The position numbers and the translations under genes were made by a program. Below are positions 21,688-33,656 of a DNA stretch of 64,000 nt, piece by piece; the stretch's first letter is position 1; each line of letters opens with the position of its first letter. The stretch comes from Myxocyprinus asiaticus (taxonomy: Eukaryota > Chordata > Actinopteri > Cypriniformes > Catostomidae), in NCBI RefSeq assembly GCF_019703515.2, contig NC_059351.1:20599001-20663000 (forward strand). The letters are read 5' to 3'. The notes below the pieces were generated by a model. The model searched no databases. It was given only the letters and a program-made list of their open reading frames with translations, and was not told the origin of the DNA.

Positions 21688-23475
21688 GGTCTCGCAGCGG
21701 GGCGGAGTCTGAGGTGCCACACCGTATCGTGACCGTGCTGAGTTCAGGGACATTGAAGCACTTAACTGGCTCCTTGTGACCACCCCCGGAACAGCCTGGG
21801 ACGGGGGAGGAAGAGGCCTGTCCTCATGACCCGTGGAGACTGTCACATCAGGGGTGGATTTGTGCCACAGCTGGGTGCGTAGGGGTGGGGAGACCGCCGC
21901 TGGAGCGCCGAACCTGCAAAAATGGAATGGTGAAGGAAACCGCTCATGCTGAACTCTTGAGTACGCAGCCATTTGGGCATGCGGCGCAATTAAATGTAAA
22001 GGTAACAAAAGATTCTCTTCCCAGCCCCTGTATGTGGTCTGCTTACCAGCTCCAGAGCAGCGGGTTTCATCGTCCCTGGATCGTCTCAGAGGCACTTCAA
22101 AGCCTTTCGCAGGTTCTTAGCGGCCGACCGTGAGACGGGTGGTGTCTGCTTCCTGCGGTGGGCTCCACGCCTGGGCCGGGCCATAGGTGCGGGCTGCGGG
22201 ATCTTGAGCCGCGCCGGGGCAGGATGTGCTGGATAGCCTCCGTCTGCTGGTTCACTGCTGAGAACTGCTGGGAAAAGTCCTCGACGGTGTCACCGAACAG
22301 GCCAACCTGGGAAATGGGGGCAGCAAGGAACCGTGCCTTGTCGGCCTCTCCCATCTCAACCAGATTGAGCCAAAAGGTGGCACTCCTGGACCACCAAGGT
22401 GGACATTTCCCGCCCGAGAGACTGTGCCGTGACCATCGTCACCCGGAGAGCGAGGTCAGTCACAGAGCGCAGCTCCTGCATCAATCCCGGGGCAGAACTA
22501 CCCTCGTGCAGTTCCTTTTGCGCCTTGGCTTGGTGGACTTGCAGGAGAGCCATGGCATGCAGGGCGGAGGCGGCTTGTCCAGCGGCACCGTAGGCTTTGG
22601 CCGTCAGTACGACGTAAACCTACAGGCCTTGGATGGGAGCTTTGGGCGCCCTTGCCAGGTGGCGGTGCTCTGCGGGCATAGATACACCGCGAGCATCTTA
22701 TCCACTGGGGGAATTGCCAAATAGCCCTTGGCCGCCCCACCATCGAGGGTAGTGAGGGTGTGGGAGCTGAAAGATCGGGACCAGGCAGTAAAAGGTGCCT
22801 CCCACGACTTTGTGAGCTCCTCGTGCACTTCCGGGAAGAAAGGAACGTGACTGTGAGCACCGCCGCAGGCCTAGGAACCAATCATCGAGCTGCGAGGGTT
22901 CAGGGGAGAACGGAAGGTTCCACTCTAGCCCGACGCTCGCAGCTGCCCGGAAAAGCATGTCCATCATCTCCACGTCAGCCTGAGACTGGACGACCGCACC
23001 CGAAGGGAGGAGCCCAGCTGAGGCTTCCGCGCCCGACTGGACGAGCCCGCTCTCCAATGCTGCGCTCGAGAGCTCATCACCTTCGCGGGCTCCGAATAAG
23101 AGGTTGAACTCGCCATAAGACGAGCCGGCGGACTCATCCAGAAGCCTGATCGGGGCAGACGAGTGTGCTGGGGAATGGGAGGTCCGTGGGGGGATACCCG
23201 GCGGAGGTGGTCCCATTGGGGTCCCCAAATCGCCCCCAGTGCTAGCCGTGCTGGCCTCATACCCGTGGGTAGAAGGACTGAGGCAGAGAGCCTCTGGGGT
23301 GGCTTGCTTTCTTACAAAGGCAAGCCGTGACCGCATCGTTGCCATGGACATGTTCTCGCAATGAGTACATGACCCATCCATGAATGCTGTCTCCATGTGG
23401 CAGCACCCAGACATGAAAGACAGTGATCGTGGCCATCAGAGGGCGAGAGATAACAACCGCAACCAGGAATAACAC
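21688..23475 (-). pseudogene. gag-like ORF of DIRS-like element, frameshifted
   Basis: Longest open piece is 23414-22698 (238 codons) with a Cys/His-containing start (GCCHMETAFMDGSCTHC) and Pro/Ser-rich middle. Further pieces follow in other frames: 22828-22604, 22553-22356 (Gln/Leu/Lys-rich helix), 22354-22097 (ISQVGLFGDTVEDF) and 22095-21655. The real start seems to lie near 23,490 and the frame changes at least three times, so no complete protein is made. No enzymatic domain is visible. Confidence 0.6.
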
Positions 23476-23747
23476 ACAAACGGAAAGACATCTTAAAAAC
23501 GAAGCCTCTTTAAAAGACGTTCCGTGTGTGCCGCTCTTTTAGAGAAATATACTCTTTTAGAGAAATATACTCTTATTTAGCGCCCAGGGGCATTCTCTGC
23601 AGTGCACCAGTGCAAAGGGGGAGAAGCCGCTGAAATGCGCCATCAGATCCAGCAAAGGTCAATGAACAGCCGTGGGAATTCAACTACGTGAGCATCGACC
23701 GTTCAGCTCCGAAGAGAAAATCTGAATGAGTGGTTGCATACCAGCTC

Positions 23748-23755
23748 CTCTTATA
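23748..23755 (-). promoter_or_regulatory. TATA box of the DIRS-like leader
   Basis: TATAAGAG on the minus strand, about 260 bp before the gag-like region and inside the terminal leader. It is the expected position for an element promoter. Confidence 0.45.
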
Positions 23756-24551
23756 CCCGTATGTCTGGGGGAGTGGTATGCAAATACCACACGCCAATTT
23801 TCATTGGCCTTTTATCAAAGACCAGAGGTGTTTCGGGCTCCCAAGAGTGACCCCTAGTGTCACTACATCGACACAACGTTGAGTGAGTGACAGATAGGGA
23901 ACACACAGCTGTTGTATCGCCTCTAGTGTTCATTTCACCTGGAAACTGCATTTTAATTGTACCTGGAGACAAAACGCATAAGTTTTGCAAAAATGTATAT
24001 AGAGTCATGTTTTCACTATGAGACCAGGTTGCATACTGTTTTATATATTTTTACTTTAATCTTGTATAAATACTTCTGATGACTTTCACATTTACTTCAC
24101 TACATTTTGAAGAAGAAATTCCCTTTTGTTACTTTTGTGAACAAACAAACAATAACAACTGTAAATGTAAACTGCATGCACTTGATTCTAATCTTTTGAT
24201 AAATTTGATTCTTTTGAATCTTTAAAACTGGTTCAAAAGCTGGTCTGAATGATTTATTTTCCAAATGAATTTGGAATCTGAATCAAAATCACTAGGGAAC
24301 CCCGAACAGCATGTGTTGCCAGGGCCATAGCCAGGGTTTAGAAATTAGTGAGGTCCAGATTTTTTTCTTCTTTTAATAGATCTTATTTATGGCAATTCAT
24401 ACCAAAATTACATCTAAACACAATCAAAGTTATACACTACAGTCACACAAACTCATTATCTATAATGAAATACATACAGAGGGAACTGTTGGCAAAAATA
24501 CTTTTATTAAAGCTGCACAATCTCTTCTTCTCTGTGTGTGTCAGTTTTGTG

Positions 24552-24612
24552 ACAGAGAGGGAGAGAGAGAAGAGAGATAGATAGTAAAAAAGAAAGGGAG
24601 AGAGAGAGTCAG
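24552..24612. repeat. Purine-rich GA simple repeat
   Basis: Interrupted GAGA/GATA tract inside the hAT element. Confidence 0.85.
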
Positions 24613-25116
24613 GAGAAGATAAGACCAAAAAAGCTATTAAACAATTTTGAAAAAGACTATTTGATTACATCAGTTTTCATATTCTCTTATGTAAAAACTG
24701 AGATTATATTGTGCACTATATAAAGTGACAATACAGATGCAAAAAAGGAGATCCACAGCATTTTGCAGATACTATAATGTTAGCCATAATGTGCATTAAT
24801 GTCAGTGCCACTTATATACAGTTTGGAACAAAAACATTACAACCACGCCAACCCCCTCTGAGGTGTTAATACACTGATCTGTGCTGGAAACCCTGTATGA
24901 TACACAATGTATAACATTTCTTTGTTCTGGTTAACAGGGAGAATAATAAGTTGCAATTTAAAGACTTTCAAGAGTGATCTCTTTTCAATCACAGAGAAAT
25001 GATTGCTCCAAGAAGGCCATAATTATATTCAAAGTGGCTCTTTAAGGCTCCTGCCTGGCAGTGAAGGCTAGAACCGGGCAGTGGGCAAAGCAATGTTTGG
25101 TTGAAGAACACACTAA

Positions 25117-25850
25117 CTACAGGCCGTTCATCATGGTCTTTCTCTGCACTTCTTGGCTCACTGAAATTGCATAAAATAAGGCAGATACAGACACACAAGT
25201 TATGATCAGGTAGTGCAAATGTGACAATCTTGGTATATTAATCTTCACAACATGCATTATCTTTTGGAAGGCTAGTTGGATCCTTCTGTGGCCAGAAGCA
25301 TCCCACTGCCTGAGAACTCTCTCTTTGCCAATTTTCACTTTCCAGTGAACATGAATAAGCACCAGTCCTGTGAGCCGTTCATTGGACATGCTGGCTCTGA
25401 GCCATGTTTTGAGCCTTCGCATGGCAGAGAATGACCTTTCACAGGAAGTGTTAGAAGCAGTTTCAACATACATTTTATGTTGGGAAAGAAGGCCATTTGT
25501 GTTGCTTGCAGAGTTTCCAAAGCTGATGTAGGCAGGGACTCATCTTCCGAGTGAAACTTGTGCCTCCAGCGTTCTATTTCCTGCTTCACTGTGTCTGGGT
25601 CAGGTAGGTCTTCTCGGTACCACTCTACCAGCACTTCCTACCTTTCTTCTGTCAGCTTTTTTAGAGCTTTTGGTACCAGATAAGCTGCTAGCTTTGCAGG
25701 CTCATTCCTTTGAGAGAACCTGGCATCCAGCTCACTAGTGATGTGGTCTATAACAGGATAAAAGACATTTTGGCACTATTCTTCTCACTATTCTGTCTGA
25801 CTTGTTTTCTGTGAGAGGAGGGATCATGGAGGTTGATTAGACCTTAATTG
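25117..25850 (-). pseudogene. hAT transposase C-terminal pseudogene
   Basis: On the minus strand the first part (25850-25640) reads VIDHITSELDARFS. It continues at 25634-25450 with WYREDLPDPDTVKQEIERW. The frame then shifts into CERSFSAMRRLKTWLR (25473-25300), the hAT C-terminal dimerisation motif. A stop lies near 25,640 and a frameshift near 25,450, inside what should be one domain. The N-terminal catalytic half is missing. Similarity is to the ZMYM/52-kDa-repressor-like hAT group, from recall. Confidence 0.85.
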
Positions 25851-26809
25851 ATTACATCACAGCATGTTGCATGAAAATAATTTACTACTGGTTTGAATTT
25901 ATTGAGTCCTGCACATGTTAACAAGCTAGTTAGCCATCATAACCTCAAGCCAGCTAGCCTTGCTTGAGTCCTTAACTCTAACTGTTACTACTTCAAATAT
26001 ATAAAATGCTGCATACTGTATCAGCATTGATGCTCTAGTTAATGAACACTTCTTAGCAATAACTTATCTTTTACAGGGTTGCCTACTTAGTTTGGATACC
26101 TGGCTGTAGTAAGATTTTGATGCCATGGGCTTAATCATGCGAAAGAGCAGTTGTGCACTTAATCACGTGCACATATTTGGACCCAGTTCAGGGTCCCCTC
26201 ATCTCCTTCTTTCACTTTTAGCTTCGAAAAATACTTCAATAAATTCAACCAGAATAACAGAGTTGATAAGTCTTTCTTGAAAACATACATAGTATTTGTA
26301 GCTAGCTAACTATTTGCATAGAAAAAACGAATGCCATTGTTTAGCATTGCTTGCTTTCTTCTCTTGTGCCGTGCACTTAAGGTTAGCTTAACGTTAACTA
26401 AGTTACAATTATTCAAAACAAATATTATAGAGTTAGTTTATAGTAAACACCCTGGGTTACTTAATTAATTCATGATTGTAAGCTGTCTTAATCACATACT
26501 TGAGTTCATGCCAGGTCAGTTTGACATTGGAATGTGGCTGGATTGCTTGATCCCGGCTGGCTATGAACTTGAGCAGCTATTTAATCAACACGGAGATAAG
26601 CATCACGCACCAATCAGAGAGTAATTTAAGATGTAGCTCCATGGAAACACCCGCTGTGAGGATAGACCAGATGTTTTCAACTCCTAATTATACAGTTAAA
26701 TAGCGCCGATTGTTTTTTTATTAGAAAAATGTTTATAGATAGACAAATCTTTTTTCAATAATTACCGGACCTCGGTGGCCTCATAGTTGGCTACAGCCTT
26801 GTGTGTTGC

Positions 26810-27584
26810 GTCTCTGCTCGAGAATCTAAAGAAAAGAGATTTATGTAAGATTTGTTTTAATCTGTGTTTCTGGCTGTAAATTAATTTAATACATTTTTAG
26901 GCTTAAACATTAATAACGTTGTGAATTGTTTACAACAATTGTACCATTGATACTTAAATACATTTTAAATCAGTTACCTTTTACTTCTGTATTTTTCTCA
27001 TGAGCTACTTTAACTTTTACTTGAGTCAATTTCCATAAATGTATCTTTACTTTTACTTAAGTAGGACAGTTGGGTAATTTATACAACATGACAGGGTTTG
27101 AATGAGACGAGGGAAGCGTATTACAGGTTATTGACATTCATCAGTCATTTGTATTGCATAAAAATAGATATGGAACAGGTAACCAATTGTTCAAAGATGT
27201 GTTCTTTCTTTAAACAAAGTATTGGACTGTTGCAATTTTAGCTAACGGTGCTTTAACGTCATGTCGGAATTACCTTAATTAAGAGATTCCTACTTGTAAA
27301 CAGCATTAGAAACAAATAACTTCCGAGGTTCGAGGACGTAAACCAGGGCCGGAGTGGCTAATCGGGAAGATCGGGAGAATTCCCGCTGGGCCAGTCAAAA
27401 ATTGGGCCGGTTAGGTCCGCATGTTGATTGACAAACTTTCATCATGTGTTGCATAACAGTTGCCAACAGTCCGTAACATCCAATATTTAAGGGATCAGAA
27501 TTGCGTTCCGTATTATAGCGGACACAGTCTGTATTTTATCATCTCACACCCAAACAAATGAGAGAGTAGCCTGTGAGAGACAAA
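26810..27584. other. Mostly unassigned; one possible hAT-type end
   Basis: AT-rich sequence. From about 27,345 it reads CAGGGCCGGAGTGGCTAATC with a GC-rich hairpin (GGGAGAATTCCCGCTGGGCC), resembling the end of a hAT element whose partner end was not found. The DIRS-like termini begin at about 27,585. Confidence 0.35.
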
Positions 27585-29488
27585 ATGTCTTGATTACGTA
27601 TGTAATCTCGGTTCCCTGAGACAAAGGGAATAAGACATTGCGTTTGCTAACGCATATGGGGAGTGTCTTTCTACATGACCTAGTTTAAATCTCTCTACAA
27701 TAATGCAAATATTTTAATTGGCTATGGTGTTTGAGCCCCACACTTTAAGTGTGAATTTATTCCCTATAAAAGCAGGCGTGCAAACACTAATCCTCATTTT
27801 CTGACTGAGGGACAAAGAGCGCATCACTCACACCTCAAAAGAACTCTGAGCCTTGTAGTGCGGCCAGCATTCGCAATGTCTAGTTCCCTTCGTCTCAGGG
27901 AACTGAGGTTACATACATAACTGAGACATTCCCTTAAGACTCAGTACACTTGACATTGCGTTAGCTAACGCATATGGGGAACAGAATCCCATCACGCTGC
28001 ACTACTCAATATAACCTTCCAGAGAGGAAACATGACGCCACAGTCCCGCGGGACGGCGACCGACATGAGTATGCCACAAGTGAGTGACCCTCATGTTGGG
28101 CCAGGAGGGGAGCACTCAGAATGAACATATGAACTATAGTCATATAGTATGAATTAACCTCTTCACAAACCCAGTTGGAAAGGGAGTTTATTTATAATGA
28201 AAGTGCTTGTGACTTTATGGTAAATTACAACAACCTGAATGCAGGTCGTTGTGTAAAATTATGGGGAGCCCGTACTTAAAGAGAGGGGCATAAATATATT
28301 TTTGGCAAATGAAATAGCAAGCGCTCTAAACAGAGAGGACTTGTGAAGTGAGAGTCGTTACGTCTAGGTTGTAAAATCTTGCAAATGTGTTTTGAGAAGA
28401 CCATCCTGCTGCAAAACATATGTCTTAAAGTCACACCGTTCCTCCATGCCCATGAGGAAGCCATGCCTCCAGTTGATCATGCTTTAACACCAATTGGGCA
28501 AATCTTACCCTGCGACATGTAAGCCAGGGCAGTTGCATCAACGATCCAGTTACAAAGTCTTTGCTTGGAGACGGACATTCCTTTTGTGCATCCTCCATAG
28601 CACACAAAGAGCTGATCAGACAGTCTGAACTGTCGGGTGCGCTCAATGTATGCGTGTAGCACCCGCACAGGTCATAACAAATGTAAAGATTGTTCCTCAT
28701 CCGAATTAAATGGAGGAGGGAAGAAGATTTGAAGGTGAACCACCTGCACTGTGAAGGGTGTGGTTAGAACCTTAGGCACATAGCCTTTTCTGGGTTTGAC
28801 AATGGCTTTTTAAAGTCAAACTCCAGACATGAATTGTCAGTTGATAATGCATGTAAGTCACCGACCTGTTTTACTGAGGACAGGGCCAGCAGTAGTGCGA
28901 TCTCAATGGAGAGCATGCGCAAATCAACAGAGTCCAAAGGCTCGAAGGGGGGCTCTGTAAGCACTTTTAGGACCAAAGTTAGGTTTCAAGTCAGGAATGT
29001 AGCCATGCAGAGGTGGATTTAATCGTCTTGCTCCTCTAAGGAACTTTATGATTAAATCATGTTTGCCTATAGTGGTGCTGGCTTCAGGTGCGTGATGTGC
29101 AGATATAGTCGGTACATAAACTTTGAGTGTTGACGCAGGAGTGAGTCCTGCGTCTAATCGCTCTTGAAGAAATATGAGAATTTCATGTATGGGGCAGTTT
29201 ACTGGGAAGGATACCAATCAGTGAACACATTCCATTTTAGCATGTAGAGGCACTCTGGCCTGTAAAATGGTGTTCATGACTGAATGCGTCAGTTCTGGCG
29301 CATTTAGTATGCTCCGTTCAAAGGCCAAATGTGTAGGCTTCGCAGCCCTGGCTGGGGATGCCAAACTGTGCCTTGTGTTTGAGAGAGAAGATCTTTCTTC
29401 AGCGGAGAAGTCTTCTCGTTGCATGAAGATCCTGCCTGCTGACTCGCGTAGTCGATGGCGAAGCAGTAGAGGGATTCTAGAGGCCATC
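27585..29488 (-). mobile_element. DIRS-like retrotransposon, recombinase end and terminal repeats
   Basis: Terminal block at 27,595-28,000 carries two copies of an ACATTGCGTT-GCTAACGCATATGGGGA sequence in the same orientation (near 27,632 and 27,952). It also has complementary GTTCCCTGAGAC and TCTCAGGGAACTGAGGTTAC blocks, as expected for the split and complementary repeats of DIRS elements. Further right, on the minus strand, lies a tyrosine-recombinase remnant. The element is cut at about 29,488 by a LINE. Confidence 0.75.
28300..29480 (-). pseudogene. DIRS-type tyrosine recombinase pseudogene
   Basis: Minus-strand pieces in order: 29490-29218, linker after the RT/RNase H region (second frame reads KDLLSQTQGTVWHPQPG); 29217-28924, core-binding part (LDAGLTPASTLKVYVPTIS, FLRGARRLNPP); 28976-28764, start of the catalytic part (PPFEPLDSVDLRML, SSVKQVGDLHALS); 28668-28477, IERTRQFRLSDQLFVCYGG and SKQRLCNWIVDA; then SSWAWRNGV near 28,470. 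The frame shifts near 28,975 and again beyond 28,470. Function in life would be integration of the circular cDNA. Confidence 0.8.
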
Positions 29489-32400
29489 ATGATGGCGCCA
29501 CGGATGGCCGCCTCGGTGTGGAGTGCTTCTATTGTTTTGTTATTTTTGTTTGTTTGTCCTGTGTTTAGTTAAATTTTTCAGTCAGTTTTACCAGAGATGA
29601 ACTGCTGAACATTCGACAGCATACACCGGTCAATATTATCCCAGATTTTGAATATTCTGACATTTTGTTCGACATTCTAATCGGAGGCGTGGCTGTGTTG
29701 TTTAAATGCGCTAGGAGACGCAGGCAAGGGAGACGAGCAGGCGCGCTGGTCAGGCTTCATCGGTGCGGCTTTCGAACAGCGCTGCCGAGCATTCATCTAG
29801 CAAATCTCCGCTCTCTCCCTAACAAAACTGATGAACTACATCTCCTCACTCGCACAAACAAGGACTTTTCAAACTCTGCTGCATTGTGCTTCACAGAAAC
29901 CTGGCTGAGTGAAGCCATTCCGGACAGCGTGTTACATCTGCCAGGCTTTCAGCTGTTCAGAGTAGATCGCATCGCGGAGTTAACGGGGAAAATGAGAGGC
30001 GGTGGAACATGCTTTTACATCAATGAAAGTTGGTGTACAGATGTAACAACGTTAAAGAGGATGTGCTGTCCTAATTTGGAAGCGCTCTTTATTAACTGTA
30101 ATCCTTTCTACTCGCCATGGGAGTTTTCCTCGTTTATTCTGGTGAGTGTGTATATCACGCCAAACACGTGTTTGAACACAGTGCTGCAACAGCTGGCTGA
30201 TCAAATCACAGACACAGAACAACAATACCCGGACTCAGTTATTATTATTCTTGGGGATTTTAACAAAGCAAACCTCACACGTGAACTGCCCAAATACAAA
30301 CAGCACATTACAGTACATGCCCAACCTGAGACTGAAATATACTGGATCACTGCTATACAACAATAAAGGATGCATATCGCTCTGTTCCCAGAGCAGCTTT
30401 GGGACTATCTGATCACTGTCTGGTTCATCTTCTTCCAACCTACAGACAGAAATTAAAATCTGCTAAACGACTGTAAAGAGATGGACCAATGAAGCAGAGC
30501 TGGAACTACAAGCCTGCTTTGACTGCACTGATTGGAGTGTTTTTGAGGCTGCAGACACCAATCTGGACGAGCTCACAGATACTGTTACATCATATATCAG
30601 TTTTTGTGATGATATGTGCATTCCTACTAGGACTTATTTAACATTTAACAATGACAAACCATGGTTTACAGCAGAACTCAGGCAGCTTCGTCAGGACAAA
30701 GAGGATGCTCACAGAGTTGGGGATAAAGTCATGTACAATCAGGCCAAGAACACACTGAATAAGGGAATCAGAGTGGCTTAAAGAAGATACTTTGAGAAGC
30801 TGAAAAACAAGTTTTCAGCTAACAACCCTGCAACATTGTGGAGTGGCATGAAACAACTTACGAATTACAGGACTCCTGCCCCCAACCCTGTGGTAGACCA
30901 ACAACTGGCTAACGACCTGAATGTGTTCTACTGTAGATTTGAAAGGCCCAATCTCACACCCCACACCCACTCTGACCTTCACTTCACACAAACACCAACA
31001 CCTCCTGCAACCCCCCTCCTCCCCTCTCCTGCTACTCAACCTGCACTTAAGATCTGTGAAGATGATGTGAGCCACGTCTTTTGACAACAAAGGATATGGA
31101 AAGCACAGGCCCAGATGGCGTTTCACCTTCATGTCTTAGATCCTGTGCTAACCAGCTGGTCCCCATCTTCACACAGATCTTCAATAGATCACTGGAGCAG
31201 TGTGAAGTCCCATGCTGCTTCAAACGTTCCACTATCATCCCCAACCCAAAGAAACCAAAAATCAAAGGACTTAATGACTACAGACCTGTCGCCCTGACGT
31301 CTGTAGTCATGAAATCATTTGAGAGACACCTGAACAACATCACTGGACCCTTTCTAGATCCCCTTCAAATTTGCTTATTGAGCAAAGAGGTCTGTGGATG
31401 ATGCAGTCAACATGGGATTGCATCATATCCTGCAACATCTGGACAGACCAGGGACATATACAAGGATCCTTTTTGTGGACTTCAGTTCGGCTTTCAACAC
31501 CATCAGCCCAGCTATACTCCAGAATAAATTACACCAACTCTCTGTTCCCTTGTCTATCTGTCAGTGGATTACCAGCTTTCTGACGGACAGGCAGCAGCTT
31601 GTGAGACAGGGAAAACTCACTTCCAGCACTGTACAATCAGCACTGGTGCCCCCCCAGGGATGTGTGCTCTCCCCACTACTCTTCTCCCTCTACACCAATG
31701 ACTGCATCGCCAAGGGCCCCTCTGTCAAACTCCTGAAGTTTGCAGATGACACCACTGTCATCCGCCTCATCTGAGATGATGATGAGTCTGCATACAGAAG
31801 GGAGGTTAAACAGCTGGCTGTCTGGTGCAGTCAAAACAACCTTGAGCTGAACGTGCTCAAAACGGAGACCCACATTGACTCCATTGTGAAAAAGGCCCAG
31901 CAGAGGTTGTACTTCCTTCGCCAGCTGAGGAAGTTCAACTTGCCACATGCGCTGCTGATACAGTTCTACTCAGCAGTCATTGAGTCTGTTCTCTGCACTT
32001 CAATAACTGTCTGGTTTGGTTCAGCTACGAAATCAGACATCAGAAGACTACAAAGGACAGTTCGGACTGCTGAGAGGATTATTGGTTGCCCCCTGCCCCC
32101 CCTTCAAGAACTATGCACTTCCAGAGTGAGGAAAAAGGCTGGATAAATCACTTTGGACCCCACTCACCCTGCCCACTACCTTTTTGAACTGTTGCCTTCT
32201 GGCCGACGCTTCAGAGCTCTGAGCACCAGAACCGTCAGGCACAGGAACAGTTTTTTCCCTCAGGCTATCCATCTCATCAACAGTTAAATTGCCCCATTGA
32301 GCAATAACTATGTGCAATACACAGTTTAGTCTTTCTTATATTTATCCAACACATCCAACCTCTTCTGCCATTTCATTCCTCTGAAAAAAATAAATAAATA

Positions 32401-32690
32401 ATAAAAAAAAAACATTTGCACTGTACATAACAGATTTGTATTTACACTGTACATAACAGATTGTATTAGATTTGCACTACCCATGTGTATATGTGTATGT
32501 TTGTGTGTGTGTGTGTGTCTGTATGTATGTGTATAATTATTTTTTATTTTTTATTATTATCTATGTCTTGCTGCTGTTTTTGTATTGTTTTTGTATGGTT
32601 GTACACTGGAAGCTCCTGTCACCAAGACAAATTCCTTGTATGTAAGCATACTTGGCAATAAACCTCATTCTGATTCTGATTCTGAATCGT
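29489..32690 (+). mobile_element. Near full-length APE-type LINE inserted in the DIRS-like element
   Basis: Starts near ATGATGGCGCCACGG and ends in a tandem ATTCTG tail (to about 32,690) after CAATAAACCTCATTCTG. The body carries an endonuclease plus reverse transcriptase reading frame, now broken. Length about 3.2 kb suits CR1/L2/Rex1-type LINEs, and the short tandem tail instead of poly(A) fits that group. The exact clade is inferred. Confidence 0.85.
29665..32146 (+). pseudogene. LINE ORF2-like pseudogene (endonuclease + reverse transcriptase)
   Basis: 29665-30366 holds the AP endonuclease part (ANLRSLPNKTDEL, CFTETWLSE, GGGTCFYIN, IIILGDFNKANL). A frameshift near 30,340 and stops near 30,475 and 30,780 follow. 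30836-31084 is a spacer. 31081-31401 is the RT finger region (GPDGVSPSCLR, FKRSTIIPNPKKP, LNDYRPVALTS). 31394-31774 is the palm (ILFVDFSSAFNTI, PPQGCVLSPLLFSLY, KFADDTTV with the catalytic DD). 31853-32146 is the thumb and C-terminus, joined across an internal deletion of some tens of codons near 31,860. Inactive. Confidence 0.88.
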
Positions 32691-33110
32691 TTTCTTGAAG
32701 GAAGAAAATTCTGATGAATGGTTTGCGTGCCAGATTTTATAGCGAACAGCTTTATCCTCTTGAGAAGCAAAGTATTCAGCTGTGGTACTTCATCATACTT
32801 TTCTGAGACAATAACTTTGGCAATTTCAGCTGAGATTAGGCATAGCCTCTATTTAAACTATCAGTCATCTGTCCTACGAGAGATACATATGTGAGGATAG
32901 AGGCATTTAATCAACATCTATCAGACTTCCACAAAGCATCACTTGTGCTCAGGAAGAGGAGATGTCAATGACAGAAATTATGCTGCAAAAAAAAAATCTA
33001 ATTTTGTGGTCCATTTACAGTATAATGCTAGTCAAAGATTTTCAGCCCATAATTTAGTTTTTCATGATTGTTTTCCACCTACTTGTACTCTTAGAATTAA
33101 ACATGCTGTT
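32691..33110. other. No recognised feature
   Basis: AT-rich sequence after the LINE tail. The interrupted DIRS-like sequence was not recognisably resumed here. Confidence 0.3.
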
Positions 33111-33112
33111 TT

Positions 33113-33114
<2 letters not shown>

Positions 33115-33151
<37 letters not shown>
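33115..33151. repeat. (GTT)n microsatellite
   Basis: About 12 uninterrupted TTG/GTT units. Confidence 0.95.
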
Positions 33152-33152
<1 letters not shown>

Positions 33153-33200
33153 GTTTTGCTGCTGTGCATTTAAGAAAACCCCCTCATGGGAATGAGTAAA

Positions 33201-33656
33201 GGCCGAAATATATACTGTGCAAGTATGTGAATGCAGGTGCTTCTAGTTATGCAAGCTCGATATTCTGCATTGATGCATACCACAATGTGTCAGACCGCAA
33301 TTCATAACACAATGCAAGTATGTTGCATTCTCAATGCTGCCACAAGGGGCGCTATAGCAGACATTAATGTAAACTGTCCACTTCTATGGTGAGTTTTCTC
33401 TTTCAAGTCATGGCAGAGCAACAGTTTAAAAAGAATATTGCTGAGCAAGTAAGTTAGAATCAATATATTTATAGCAACACATCCAGTTTAATGGCACAAA
33501 CTTTTGAAGGTAACTCTATCGCTCCCCTGAGTACTGAGGATTGTACGTTACCGCTACAGTAACGCAAAAATGCATATTAGACTTGTTCAATCAGACCACA
33601 CACGCTCGCATTTGCATACTCGTATTTGTGGAAAGGATGTTTGTGGCATAACAGTA
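33201..33656. mobile_element. Second copy of the Harbinger-like element
   Basis: Starts GGCCGAAATATATACTGTGC and shares with 11,231-11,761 the blocks GCAAGTATGTGAA, GCCACAAGGGG, AGTTTTCT(C/T)TTT, GAATATTGCTGA/GAATCTTGCTGA and GAGTACTG(A/C)GGATT. It lacks the small nested MITE found in the intron copy, so it shows the uninterrupted state. Confidence 0.6.

Larger units (their letters stand above)
21688..23905 (-). mobile_element. DIRS-like retrotransposon remnant: leader plus gag region, pol missing
   Basis: On the minus strand a leader runs from about 23,905 (TTCCCTATCTGTCACTCACT) through CATCGACACAACGT-type sequence and a TATA box to a GC-rich gag-like region ending near 21,690. There the element joins the LINE 3' end. 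The GC content is well above its surroundings. Placement in DIRS rests on recall of fish elements; no reverse transcriptase or recombinase remains in this copy. Confidence 0.6.
24320..26801 (-). mobile_element. hAT transposon with perfect 8-bp target duplication
   Basis: Left end CAGGGCCATAGCCAGGG; right end TTGGCTACAGCCTTG (reverse complement CAAGGCTGTAGCCAA). Both sides carry TGTGTTGC (24312-24319 and 26802-26809), the 8-bp duplication of hAT elements. Both termini also carry a subterminal GAGGTCC motif. It is 2482 bp and contains a broken hAT transposase on the minus strand. Confidence 0.92.

Noticed and set aside
22158..22724. 188-codon plus-strand frame in the GC-rich block
   Set aside because: Antisense shadow of the DIRS-like gag region; GC-rich DNA has few stops.
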